Part shown: piece after piece, positions 1 through 7,356 of the stretch | How positions within the stretch are numbered: the stretch's first letter is position 1 | Layout: every line of letters starts with the position of its first letter | Assembly (NCBI GenBank): GCA_049522565.1 | Contig: JBEKNT010000130.1 | Span: forward strand, 1-15,748 | Direction: 5' to 3' | Length of the DNA stretch: 15,748 nucleotides | Source: JASHVB01 sp049522565 | Lineage (GTDB): Bacteria; Pseudomonadota; Alphaproteobacteria; Acetobacterales; Acetobacteraceae | Position numbers and translations under genes: made by a program | Notes under the pieces: model-generated | The model's input: the letters and a program-made list of their open reading frames with translations, nothing else | The model's database searches: none | What the model was told of the DNA's origin: nothing

Positions 1-16
1 GGGAGAGGTCTTTTTT

Positions 17-1342
17 TTAGGCCTCGTTCGACTTGTCCAGCACCGGCTGGAACGCGGCGGTTGCCTTCTTCAGTTCCGTTGCCACGTCCGACCCGCCAAC
101 AATGTTCGTCAGGCCGCTGCCGATCGTATCGCGGAACTCGGTCACCGGAACGATCACCGGCAGACCGGAACGCGCGATCTTCAGACTCGTTGTGGTCGTA
201 TCGAACCACTCCTGCGGGAAGCTGCTGTTCTTCACAATGTCTTCCCGCGCATAGCAGGACAGCCGGGCCGGCGTTCCTGATCCGGAACGAAGCTGCTCGT
301 TCAGCATCTGCTTACCGGCAATCCATTGCAGGAACAGCCACGCGGCCTTCTTGTTTTTCGCGGTCGCCGGAATCCCGACGCCGTCGATGAACGTCGCGGC
401 ATTATGCGACTTTGGGCCTGCCGGCACCGGGGCAAAGCCGACCTTGTCCGACACCCTCGATTTGGTCTTGTCGAGCAACGGAGCCGAGAATCCGATGCCA
501 TCCCACCACAGTGCGGCACGACCCTGCATGAAGGTGGTCTGGCACTCATTCCAGTTGAAACCGATATTCCCCGGCGGGCCGCACTCCTTCATGATTTTCT
601 GGTACCACTGCCCGGCCTCGATCGCCGCCGGGGTGTCGGTCAGCAGTTTCTTGCCGTCGGACGTGACCGTCTCCTGATCCCAGCCAAGCAATATGTTGTC
701 GTAGAGCACGACGTTGGCGTTCTTCAGGCCGCGGCCGACGAAGCCATAGACCTGCTTCGACGGATCAGTGAGCGCGTGTGCCATGCTCATCATCTCGTCG
801 TAGGTCTTCGGCGGAGCGTTGAAGCCCTTCGCCGCCAGCAGTTCCTTGTTGTAGAAGACGATGAACAGGTCCTGGTTGAGCGGCAGAACGTTGACCTTGC
901 CGTCGTCGCCGGTGGCAACCTGCATGGACGGTTTGCTGAAATCCGCCAGGTCGAAGTCGGGATTGGTCAGGCTCTTGTCAGCGATATAGGGGCGCAGATC
1001 CTCCATCCACTTGGCCTTCTCGACCAGCCGCTTCTGCACGTGCATGCCGACATTGACCACGTCGAAGCTTGGATGACCCGTGGCCATCTCCATCGCCACC
1101 TTCGGCCGCTGCTGCTGCTCCGGGATCTGCTCGAATCCGGCAGAAATGCCAGTGAGGTCCTCGAACTCCTTCAGATGCGCGCGCGCCAGATCGCCTCGCG
1201 GCGAGAGCTGATAATTCACCTCGATCGACTGGCCCTTGAACTGCTTCCAGTCGAAAGCGGACTGCGCGTTGGCACGCTCCACGATGGCGGGAGCAGCCAG
1301 GGCAGCGGCTGATGCTGCCAGCAATTGGCGACGGCGGATCAT
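17..1342 (-). CDS. Extracellular solute-binding protein, family 1 (carbohydrate-type ABC importer)
   Basis: This 441-residue protein is the periplasmic binding component of a carbohydrate-type ABC importer. The N-terminus (MIRRRQLLAAS) carries arginines followed by an Ala-rich hydrophobic stretch and an ANA-Q cleavage site near residue 26, which looks like a Tat signal peptide. The mature part has the length and layout of family 1 sugar or polyol binding proteins, including the segment around NVLPLNQDLFIVFYNKELL that typically lies in the first lobe. A strong ribosome site (AGGAGG, about 6 nt upstream) fixes the start. It is the last gene of a minus-strand operon, 66 nt after the second permease. 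The order permease, permease, binding protein is less common than binding protein first. No ATPase is present; it may lie beyond the left edge or be shared. The substrate cannot be read from the sequence. Confidence 0.92.
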   Translation of the reverse strand: MIRRRQLLAASAAALAAPAIVERANAQSAFDWKQFKGQSIEVNYQLSPRGDLARAHLKEFEDLTGISAGFEQIPEQQQRPKVAMEMATGHPSFDVVNVGMHVQKRLVEKAKWMEDLRPYIADKSLTNPDFDLADFSKPSMQVATGDDGKVNVLPLNQDLFIVFYNKELLAAKGFNAPPKTYDEMMSMAHALTDPSKQVYGFVGRGLKNANVVLYDNILLGWDQETVTSDGKKLLTDTPAAIEAGQWYQKIMKECGPPGNIGFNWNECQTTFMQGRAALWWDGIGFSAPLLDKTKSRVSDKVGFAPVPAGPKSHNAATFIDGVGIPATAKNKKAAWLFLQWIAGKQMLNEQLRSGSGTPARLSCYAREDIVKNSSFPQEWFDTTTTSLKIARSGLPVIVPVTEFRDTIGSGLTNIVGGSDVATELKKATAAFQPVLDKSNEA

Positions 1343-1408
1343 TCGTTTCCTCCTGGTGCGATATGGTAGCCTTATAGAGCGGGCGCGGTGGGTACGAAAC
1401 CGCGGCAG

Positions 1409-2257
1409 TCAGCCGCCTTTCACGCCTCCCGTGGTCAGACCGGCAACGATTTCCTTCTGCATCAGCAACGTAAGCAGCAGCACGGGCGCCGTCACGATCA
1501 GCGCGGCCGCGGCCAGCGGTCCCCAGCTAATCTGCTCAAACGTCAGGACGTTGTAGACGGCAACAGGCAAAGTCCGGGTTGTGCGACCCGCCAGAACCAC
1601 CCCGAAGATGAAGTTGTTCCAGGAAAAGATGAAGGCGAGGATCATCGCGACCATGATCCCCGGGCGCGCCAGCGGCATCGCCACATACAGGAACGCCTGC
1701 CAGATCGTGGCACCGTCCACTAGCGCAGCCTCCTCCAATTCTCCCGGCAATCCTTCGAAGAAGCCGATCATGATCCAGACGACGATCGGCACGGTGATCA
1801 CCAGATGGGTGATAACCAAGGGTGTCAGCGTGCCGATCAACCCAAGCCACTGGAACAACAGGAACAGGGGGATCAGGTAGGAGAGCCCTGGCGTCACCCG
1901 CGCGATCAGAATCAGCGCCGCCGCCTTGGTGGCCTTGGCTTTGGCGATGCCGTAGCCCGCCGGTACCCCAAACAGCAGTGCCAGACCGGTCGCGGAGAAC
2001 GACACGATCACCGAGTTGATCGTGTAGGTGAGGAAGTCGTTCTTCTGGAATACATCGACGAAATTCGACAGTGTTGGCGGGTGCGGAATGAACACCGGCG
2101 GATAGGCGGTGTTATCCAGCTCGTTTTTCAACGACAGCGACAGCATCCACAGGAAGAACAACACCGCTGGGGAAACCAGCAGCAGTACGGACAGGTACAG
2201 ACCCGCCCGGCCGAACCAGCGTCGGACCCGATGGCGGGTGATGCCGCGCCGGCTCAT
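1409..2257 (-). CDS. Carbohydrate ABC transporter permease (MalG/UgpE type)
   Basis: This 282-residue inner-membrane protein is one half of the importer channel. It has about six hydrophobic segments, the first near residues 18-42. The cytoplasmic EAA loop, the docking site for the ATPase, is clear at about residues 175-196 (EEAALVDGATIWQAF...MPLARPG). Length and C-terminal EAA position match the MalG group of CUT1 permeases. Its ATG overlaps the TGA of the upstream permease by four bases (ATGA at 2254-2257 on the minus strand), so the two are probably translationally coupled and made in equal amounts. The protein ends in VAGLTTGGVKG, a tail usual for this family. Confidence 0.94.
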   Translation of the reverse strand: MSRRGITRHRVRRWFGRAGLYLSVLLLVSPAVLFFLWMLSLSLKNELDNTAYPPVFIPHPPTLSNFVDVFQKNDFLTYTINSVIVSFSATGLALLFGVPAGYGIAKAKATKAAALILIARVTPGLSYLIPLFLLFQWLGLIGTLTPLVITHLVITVPIVVWIMIGFFEGLPGELEEAALVDGATIWQAFLYVAMPLARPGIMVAMILAFIFSWNNFIFGVVLAGRTTRTLPVAVYNVLTFEQISWGPLAAAALIVTAPVLLLTLLMQKEIVAGLTTGGVKGG

Positions 2258-3165
2258 CGCCAGGCCTCCCGCTGGCGGAATCGCAGCAACAGCAGGCTGA
2301 TCAGCAGGATCAGCACGAAGAACACCACCACCATCGCCGAGCCGTACCCAAGATCGTAATAGGCGAAAGCGGTCTGATACAGGAGAATGTTCAGGGTCTC
2401 GCTGGACGTGCCGGGTCCGCCGAGGGTGATCACGTAGATCGTGTCGAACGTCTTCAGCGCGTCGATCAGCCGGATCACCGCGGCGACCATGAGGAACGGC
2501 CAGACCAGCGGCAGCGTGATGTGGCGGAACATTTGCCAGGCGCTGGCGCCGTCCAGGATCGCCGCCTCATACGGGTCAGTGGGCAGGCTGGCGATTCCGC
2601 CGAGCACGATCAGCATCACCAGCGGCGTCCATTGCCACGTCTCGACCATCACCAACGTGGGGATCACGGTCGAGCTGTCATACACCCAACTCGACGGCGG
2701 CAGCCCGACCGTGGAGAGCAGATAGTTGAGCACGCCAAGCTGCGGGTGAAACATCATGGTCCACACCAGCGCGATGGCGACCGGTGTGGCCATCATCGGC
2801 AGCACGAACAGGGTCCGGGCCAGGCCGCGGAACCTGAAATTCGCGGCAAAGCAGACCGCCGCCCAGACCCCTAACAGCAGCGGGGCAATGACCGACGCAG
2901 TGGTAAACTCAAGCGTGCGGATAACCGCCCATTCGAAGCGCTCGTCGTGCAGCATCTTGGTATAGTTGGCCAGGCCGACGAACGGCGTCGCGCCGCTGAC
3001 CTTCCACTCGTGCACCGACATGAACAGCGTGAAGACCCAGGGGAACAGGATCACCGCCAGAACGATCACCGCGGCCGGAACCGCGAACATCCAATAACGA
3101 CGGGCGTAGGCGCGCCCGAGCGGGGCGGCGACAGAAAGCATGGTCGTTGCGGTAGTCGTGCTCAT
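2254..3165 (-). CDS. Carbohydrate ABC transporter permease (MalF/UgpA type)
   Basis: This 303-residue protein is the partner permease and the first gene of the ABC operon. A hydrophobic segment at about residues 26-50 is followed by a periplasmic loop (HEWKVSGATPFVGLANY), as in UgpA-like permeases of the CUT1 family. The EAA loop is visible at about residues 199-222 (YEAAILDGASAWQMF...LPLVWP). The motif TFDTIYVITLGGPG near residues 239-252 is characteristic of this permease subgroup. The start at 3165 has no good Shine-Dalgarno sequence, which contrasts with the strong one of the binding protein. The leader upstream holds two overlapping inverted repeats that could regulate the operon. Confidence 0.94.
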   Translation of the reverse strand: MSTTTATTMLSVAAPLGRAYARRYWMFAVPAAVIVLAVILFPWVFTLFMSVHEWKVSGATPFVGLANYTKMLHDERFEWAVIRTLEFTTASVIAPLLLGVWAAVCFAANFRFRGLARTLFVLPMMATPVAIALVWTMMFHPQLGVLNYLLSTVGLPPSSWVYDSSTVIPTLVMVETWQWTPLVMLIVLGGIASLPTDPYEAAILDGASAWQMFRHITLPLVWPFLMVAAVIRLIDALKTFDTIYVITLGGPGTSSETLNILLYQTAFAYYDLGYGSAMVVVFFVLILLISLLLLRFRQREAWR

Positions 3166-3180
3166 CGGTTCGCCCGGTTG

Positions 3181-3220
3181 CGTGCCAGCCGTCTTGGCAC
3201 GAGGGCCCCTTGCGGCTGGC
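3181..3220 (-). promoter_or_regulatory. Two overlapping inverted repeats in the leader of the ABC operon
   Basis: Repeat A is CGTGCCA, 7 nt, TGGCACG (3181-3187 with 3195-3201). Repeat B is GCCAGCCG at 3184-3191 with CGGCTGGC at 3213-3220. They share bases 3184-3187, so as RNA hairpins they could not form together, while as DNA repeat A could be an operator for a LacI-type regulator. Both lie 16-55 nt upstream of the permease start. The repeats are seen directly; any regulatory role is inference. Confidence 0.35.
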
Positions 3221-3224
3221 CGGG

Positions 3225-3253
3225 GTTATAGAGCGGTTGGCCGAACAGCGGAA
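3225..3253 (-). promoter_or_regulatory. Weak candidate promoter for the ABC operon
   Basis: On the minus strand TATAAC (3225-3230) resembles a -10 box (five of six consensus bases). TTCCGC (3248-3253) sits 17 nt upstream but matches the -35 consensus poorly. If used, the transcript would begin just before the overlapping inverted repeats at 3181-3220. This is a tentative call. Confidence 0.2.
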
Positions 3254-3269
3254 GGTGACCCAGCCCAGC

Positions 3270-3366
3270 GTCATTGCGAGGCGCAGAGCGACGAAGCGAT
3301 CTCGCGCCTGAGCAGGGGCGGCACGTCAAACGGAGGTGGCTTCGTTGCTACGCGCCGCGCAACGAC
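3270..3366. repeat. Paired inverted REP-like element
   Basis: The left arm at 3270-3302 begins GTCATTGCGAGGCGC and continues AGAGCGACGAAGCGATCT. The right arm at 3334-3366 is the same sequence in inverse orientation, identical at 26 of 33 positions by hand alignment. The 31-nt spacer makes a BIME-like pair that could fold as a large stem-loop. The consensus (GTCATTGCGAGG...AGCGACGAAGC) is a motif that I know as widespread in proteobacterial intergenic regions. Another partial copy is at 7324-7344. The right arm overlaps the 3' end of the thioesterase gene. Confidence 0.75.
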
Positions 3367-3842
3367 GCAGAAGGGGGCAGCTCGATCCGTCGTCCCACGC
3401 CAGGTGGCAGCGGCCGATCCCCTTGGGCCCGCACCGCCGCATCGATTGCCGCGAGCCGGTCCGGCGGGAATGGCGCCACGCGCCGCACGCTCATGTCTAT
3501 GTGCAACGCCAGCAACTGCTGCGCTGCCACGCGATGGCCCTCCACCGCATGGAACATTTCATGAAAATAGTGCAGCCGCTTGGTGTCAGCACCGAGCAAA
3601 GTGGTGACGACCCGCAAGCCGTCGCCGACCTTCACCTCGCGTTCGTACAGGGTGTGCGTTTCGGCGGTGAAGCAGGAATTGCCGGTGGCCTCCCGATAGG
3701 CGTTGCCGATGCCCAGCGCGTCGTACAGCCGGTCGGTCCCCAGGTCGAAGACAAGCACGTAATAGGCGAGGTTCATGTGGCCGTTGGAGTCGATCCACTC
3801 CGGCCGCACGCTGTCGGTGTATTCCACGATGTACTGGCTCAT
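3348..3842 (-). CDS. Hot-dog fold acyl-CoA thioesterase (4HBT-like)
   Basis: This 164-residue protein is a single-domain hot-dog thioesterase, expected to hydrolyse an acyl- or aryl-CoA. The family signature is clear near the N-terminus: WIDSNGHMNLAYYV (about residues 16-29), with D18, N20, H22 and N24 at the positions used by the DxNxHxN type active site, and FTAETHTLYEREVKVGD at about 58-74. It resembles the thioesterases found in carnitine or betaine gene clusters, but no such genes lie nearby. I chose ATG at 3842 because MSQYIVEY leads directly into the fold; an in-frame TTG at 3863 would add seven residues. Neither has a clear Shine-Dalgarno. The last few codons and the TAG stop lie inside the REP-like arm at 3334-3366, so the C-terminus (SASLRGA) may not be ancestral. 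It is divergent from the MFS gene. Confidence 0.88.
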   Translation of the reverse strand: MSQYIVEYTDSVRPEWIDSNGHMNLAYYVLVFDLGTDRLYDALGIGNAYREATGNSCFTAETHTLYEREVKVGDGLRVVTTLLGADTKRLHYFHEMFHAVEGHRVAAQQLLALHIDMSVRRVAPFPPDRLAAIDAAVRAQGDRPLPPGVGRRIELPPSASLRGA

Positions 3843-3901
3843 GGACCGCAAGCTTGTTGGCAAGCCGCCGCAGGGTCAAGCTGGGCGCGGAAACCGACCG
3901 G

Positions 3902-5320
3902 ATGATTCGTACCCACCAGGCAGCAGGGCGGAACAGCGAAGCGCGATCCGCCGCCGACGGGCTGCCGCCGCGCGAGCGCTGGCGCGCCATGCTCGCGGTC
4001 GCCATCGCCGTCAGCATGTCGGTGCTGGTGACCTCCATCGCCAACATCGCGTTGCCCACCATCGCCCGCGATATGCATGCCGCCCCCTCGGAGTCGATCT
4101 GGGTGGTGAACGCCTACCAACTCGCGGTGACGGTGACGCTTCTGCCGTTCGCCTCGATGGGCGACATCTACGGCCACCGCAAAGTCTATTTCTGGGGCCT
4201 CGCCGTTTATACCGCGGCGTCGATGCTGTGTGCCGTCGCGACGACGCTGCCGCTGCTGGTGATCGCCCGCGTGCTGCAAGGCTTCGGCGGCGCCGGCATC
4301 ATGAGCGTGAATGGCGCACTGGTGCGCTTCATCTATCCGCGCGCCCTGCTGGGCCGCGGCATCGGCTTCAATGCGCTGATCGTCGCCGGCTCGTCGGCTG
4401 CCGGCCCATCGGTTGCGGCCGCGGTGCTGTCGGTCGCCTCCTGGCCCTGGCTGTTCGCGTTGCAGGTGCCGGCCGGTCTGCTGTCGATGTGGCTCGCCGC
4501 GCGCTTTTTGCCACGCACGCCGCTGTCACGGCATCCGTTCGATCCGCTCAGCGCGGTGCTGAACGCGATCACCTTCGGGCTGTTCATCACCGCGCTGGAT
4601 GGCATCGCGCGCGGCCAGCGCGCCATGTTCGTGCTGCTGGAGTTGGCCGTCAGCACCACGGTGGGCGCATTCTTCTGGCGGCGGCAGCTTACGCTCACCG
4701 CGCCGATGCTGCCGGTGGATCTGTTCCGCCGCCCGGTGTTCAGCCTGTCGGTGGCAACGGCGATCTTCGCCCATGGGGCGCAGATGGTCGCGTTCATCGC
4801 CCTACCGTTCTATTTCCAATATGTTGGCGGCATGTCACCGATCGAAATCGGCGTGCTCATCACACCCTGGCCGGCCGCACTGGTGATCATGGCGCCGATC
4901 GCCGGGCGCCTGGCCGATCGCCATTCCGCCGGATTGCTCGGCGCGCTCGGCCTGGCCGTGATGACCGCCGGCCTGCTGCTGGTGCTGTTCCTGCCGACGC
5001 CGGCGACGCGGCTCGACGTCGCCTGGCGGCTGGCGGTGTGCGGCATCGGCTTCGGGTTCTTCCAATCCCCCAACAACCGGCTGATGATTGCCAGCGCGCC
5101 GCACGACCGGGCCGGCGCCGGCAGCGGCATGCTGTCCACCTCGCGATTGCTCGGTCAGACCACGGGCAGCGCGCTGGTAGCGGTGGTGTTCGGGCTGACT
5201 CATGGCGGCCCCGACGGCATAGCGGTCGGCACGCGCGTCGCCATCGGCATGGCCGCAGGCTTCGCCGCGGTGGCGATGGTGCTGAGTTCGTTGCGTGTGC
5301 GCCAGCCGCAGGGCGTGTGA
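3902..5320 (+). CDS. MFS transporter, DHA2 (EmrB/QacA-like) drug:H+ antiporter family
   Basis: This 472-residue integral membrane protein is a proton-driven exporter by family. Motif A is at about residues 87-94 (GDIYGHRK), between the second and third membrane segments. The stretch VLQGFGGAGIMSVNGALV (124-141) and the later GPSVAAAVLSVASWPWLF (168-185) correspond to conserved DHA2 motifs B and C. Length and hydrophobicity fit up to 14 membrane segments. The start is ambiguous: ATG 3902 is preferred; an in-frame TTG at 3854 would add 16 residues and make the 5' end run toward the divergent thioesterase. Its TGA (5318-5320) is separated by only three bases from the stop of the convergent flavin oxidoreductase gene. 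The substrate is unknown; export of a toxic acid or intermediate is a guess. Confidence 0.9.
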   Translation: MIRTHQAAGRNSEARSAADGLPPRERWRAMLAVAIAVSMSVLVTSIANIALPTIARDMHAAPSESIWVVNAYQLAVTVTLLPFASMGDIYGHRKVYFWGLAVYTAASMLCAVATTLPLLVIARVLQGFGGAGIMSVNGALVRFIYPRALLGRGIGFNALIVAGSSAAGPSVAAAVLSVASWPWLFALQVPAGLLSMWLAARFLPRTPLSRHPFDPLSAVLNAITFGLFITALDGIARGQRAMFVLLELAVSTTVGAFFWRRQLTLTAPMLPVDLFRRPVFSLSVATAIFAHGAQMVAFIALPFYFQYVGGMSPIEIGVLITPWPAALVIMAPIAGRLADRHSAGLLGALGLAVMTAGLLLVLFLPTPATRLDVAWRLAVCGIGFGFFQSPNNRLMIASAPHDRAGAGSGMLSTSRLLGQTTGSALVAVVFGLTHGGPDGIAVGTRVAIGMAAGFAAVAMVLSSLRVRQPQGV

Positions 5321-5323
5321 GCG

Positions 5324-6148
5324 CTACAGCCCTTCCCCGCAACGCCAGACTTGCTCCGTCGTCGCCAGGTACGTCTCGATATCGCGATCCTCCGGCGCCA
5401 CCAGCACATGCTGCACGCCGGCTTCCTGGTAGGCCGCGAATTTGCTGCGCAGCTCGCCGACAGTCGCCGCGGTGCAGCCGATACGCAGCGAGATCGTGAA
5501 CGCGGCATCCGGCCGTTCGGCGCGCAGCCGCTGCACCGCCGCCGCCGCTTGCTCGGGAGCAATCCGGCTCCCGTGCCAGCCGTCCAGCCGCAGCGCGCGC
5601 TTGATTGCCGCGTCCGACGAACCGCCGATCCAGATCGGGATCGGCGCGCAGGGCTGCGGCTGCATGCGCATCGTGTCCACCCTGGCGGCGATCCAGCGCG
5701 TTGAGAACGTCACCGGGTCCTCGTTCCACACCGCGCGCATCAGCGCGATGCCTTCGTCCATGCGCCGCCCGCGCTCATGGAACGGCACGCCGAGCGCGTT
5801 GAACTCCGCCTCCATCCAGCCGACGCCGGCGCCGAGGATCAGCCGGCCCTGCGACAGGTTCTGCAACGTCGCCAGCTCCTTCGCCAGCGGCAGCGGATGC
5901 CGCATCGGCAGCACCAACACGCTGGTACCAAGCCGCACGCGCCGGGTGCAAGCCGCCGCCCAGGTCAGCGTCAGCACCGGATCCCAGAAATTCGGCGATG
6001 GCGGATATGGCGCATCCTTCGGCACGATGATGTGCTCGCTGACCCACACATCGGCGAAGCCGAGTTGCTCGGCCTGCATCGCGACGCGACGAATTGAGTC
6101 GGGGCTGGCCTTGCGGCCGATATGCGGCAGATGGATGCCGAGCTGCAT
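5324..6148 (-). CDS. LLM-class flavin/F420-dependent oxidoreductase (luciferase-like)
   Basis: This 274-residue protein belongs to the bacterial luciferase-like superfamily, which uses FMNH2 or F420 for monooxygenation or dehydrogenation. Family features in order are MQLGIHLPH at the N-terminus, GFADVWVSEHI (30-40), RRVRLGTSVLVLPMRHPLPLAKELATLQNLS (split here as the conserved strand plus helix, 69-99), GRLILGAGVGW (101-111) and PIWIGGSS (171-178). The length matches the TIGR03619-type subgroup. The start at 6148 is supported by GGGAGG about 8 nt upstream; the frame extends further to 6241 without a good site. It is divergent from the binding-protein gene at 6283, with 134 bp between. Which cofactor and substrate it uses cannot be read here. 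Confidence 0.92.
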   Translation of the reverse strand: MQLGIHLPHIGRKASPDSIRRVAMQAEQLGFADVWVSEHIIVPKDAPYPPSPNFWDPVLTLTWAAACTRRVRLGTSVLVLPMRHPLPLAKELATLQNLSQGRLILGAGVGWMEAEFNALGVPFHERGRRMDEGIALMRAVWNEDPVTFSTRWIAARVDTMRMQPQPCAPIPIWIGGSSDAAIKRALRLDGWHGSRIAPEQAAAAVQRLRAERPDAAFTISLRIGCTAATVGELRSKFAAYQEAGVQHVLVAPEDRDIETYLATTEQVWRCGEGL

Positions 6149-6282
6149 GTCCGTGCCTCCCGTTGCTGTTGGCCGGACGGTGACGCGTTCCACGGACGGC
6201 GTCCAGCGCGCTTGACAGGCCGCGTCCGGCCCCGGACACACATCGGGACATAGCGGGTGGCAGCCCGAACAGGAGGAATGGC

Positions 6283-7284
6283 ATGAAAACGTCCGCGGCC
6301 GTTGTCGCGATCCTGCTGCTGTGCGGCATCGGCGCCGCGCGCGCCGAGGTGCCGGAGGTGCGCATCGCCCGGCAGTATTCGATGGGCTATCTCCAGTTCA
6401 ACGTGATGGACCATGAAAAGCTGATTCAGAAGCATGCGGCGGCGCTGGGCATTCCCGAGGTGAAGGTGACGTTGCTGCGGATGAACGGCCCCACCGCGAT
6501 GAATGACGGTCTGCTGTCGGATTCGGTGGACCTCGTCGGCGGCAGCCCGCACGGCATGCTGACGATCTGGAGCCGCACCCGTGGCACGCCGCAAGAGGTC
6601 CGCGCCATCAGCGCACTGGTGACGCTGCCATTCGCGATCACCTCGCGCGATCCGACGATCAAGACCATCGCCGATCTCGACCGGTGCAAAAAGATCCCGG
6701 TGCCGTCGGTGAAGGTCTCCGGTCCGGCGGTGGCGATCGAGATGGCCGCGGTGCAGCTCTACGGCCTGAAGGAATTCGCGCGGTTTGACGCGATGACCAT
6801 GAACATGTCGCCGGCGGACGCCACCATCGCGTTGCTGACCGGCAGCGGCGACGTGAACTGCGTGGTGGCGCTGCCGCCCTATTTGCAGCAGCAGCTCGAA
6901 CACAAGGAGATCCACGTGGTGGCGAGCTCCTTCGATGTGATGGGCGGTCCGAACACCTATACGGTCGCCTATACCACGAAGCGTTTCCACGACCGCGATC
7001 CGAGGCTGGCGCAAGCGGTATACGAAGCGCTGGCGGAAGCGACGGATCGCGTCAGCCATGACGTGCGCACCGCGGCACGTTACTGGATCGAGGACAGTGA
7101 TTCGAAACTGACCGAGGATTTCGTCACCGCCGCCGGCAGCGGACCGCAGGTGCATTGGACGATGGTGCCGGAGAAGACAATGAACGACGCGGAGTTCATG
7201 GCCGCGGTCGGCACCCTCAAGGTGAAGCCGGCGTCGTGGAAGGACTACTTCTTTCCGGAGGCGTACGGGCTGCCGGGAAGCTGA
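6283..7284 (+). CDS. NMT1/TauT-type periplasmic substrate-binding protein (orphan)
   Basis: This 333-residue protein looks like a periplasmic binding protein of the nitrate/sulfonate/thiamine-precursor (NitT/TauT) group. A Sec signal peptide is clear (MKTSAAVVAILLLCGIGAARA, cleavage after ARA at residue 21). The ligand cleft segments are recognisable: DSVDLVGGSPHGML (80-93), a lobe-crossing stretch IADLDRCKKIPVPSVKVSG (129-147), and GPNTYTVAYTTKRF (222-235). Cysteines 135 and 193 could form a disulfide in the mature protein. AGGAGG lies about 8 nt before the ATG. A perfect TTGACA lies upstream at 6212-6217, but the -10 region is poor. No permease or ATPase gene is adjacent, so it either works with proteins encoded elsewhere or has a sensing role. 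Confidence 0.88.
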   Translation: MKTSAAVVAILLLCGIGAARAEVPEVRIARQYSMGYLQFNVMDHEKLIQKHAAALGIPEVKVTLLRMNGPTAMNDGLLSDSVDLVGGSPHGMLTIWSRTRGTPQEVRAISALVTLPFAITSRDPTIKTIADLDRCKKIPVPSVKVSGPAVAIEMAAVQLYGLKEFARFDAMTMNMSPADATIALLTGSGDVNCVVALPPYLQQQLEHKEIHVVASSFDVMGGPNTYTVAYTTKRFHDRDPRLAQAVYEALAEATDRVSHDVRTAARYWIEDSDSKLTEDFVTAAGSGPQVHWTMVPEKTMNDAEFMAAVGTLKVKPASWKDYFFPEAYGLPGS

Positions 7285-7323
7285 AGGGTGGCGCTACGCG
7301 TACCCTCTCATCGCGGGCATGCT

Positions 7324-7344
7324 GTCATTGCGAGGAGCGCAGCG
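7324..7344 (+). repeat. Partial REP-like repeat copy
   Basis: GTCATTGCGAGGAGCGCAGCG shares its first 12 bases exactly with the arm at 3270. It breaks off into CCCCCTCCCC, a string also seen in the other repeat family at 9942 and 11737. It sits in the convergent gap between the binding protein and the CoA transferase genes. Confidence 0.6.
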
Positions 7345-7356
7345 TCCCCCTCCCCT

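Noticed and set aside
3270..3366. Possible CRISPR or tandem repeat
   Set aside because: Only two arms in inverse orientation with no regular spacers, so it is a REP-like pair.
3775..5499. Open plus-strand frame of 574 codons overlapping the DHA2 transporter
   Set aside because: It is rich in Arg, Ala and His with no membrane pattern or motif, and runs out of frame through the clear MFS gene. It is a high-GC shadow.
5971..7155. Minus-strand frame of 394 codons opposite the orphan binding protein
   Set aside because: His/Arg-rich reading opposite a gene with signal peptide, ribosome site and family motifs.
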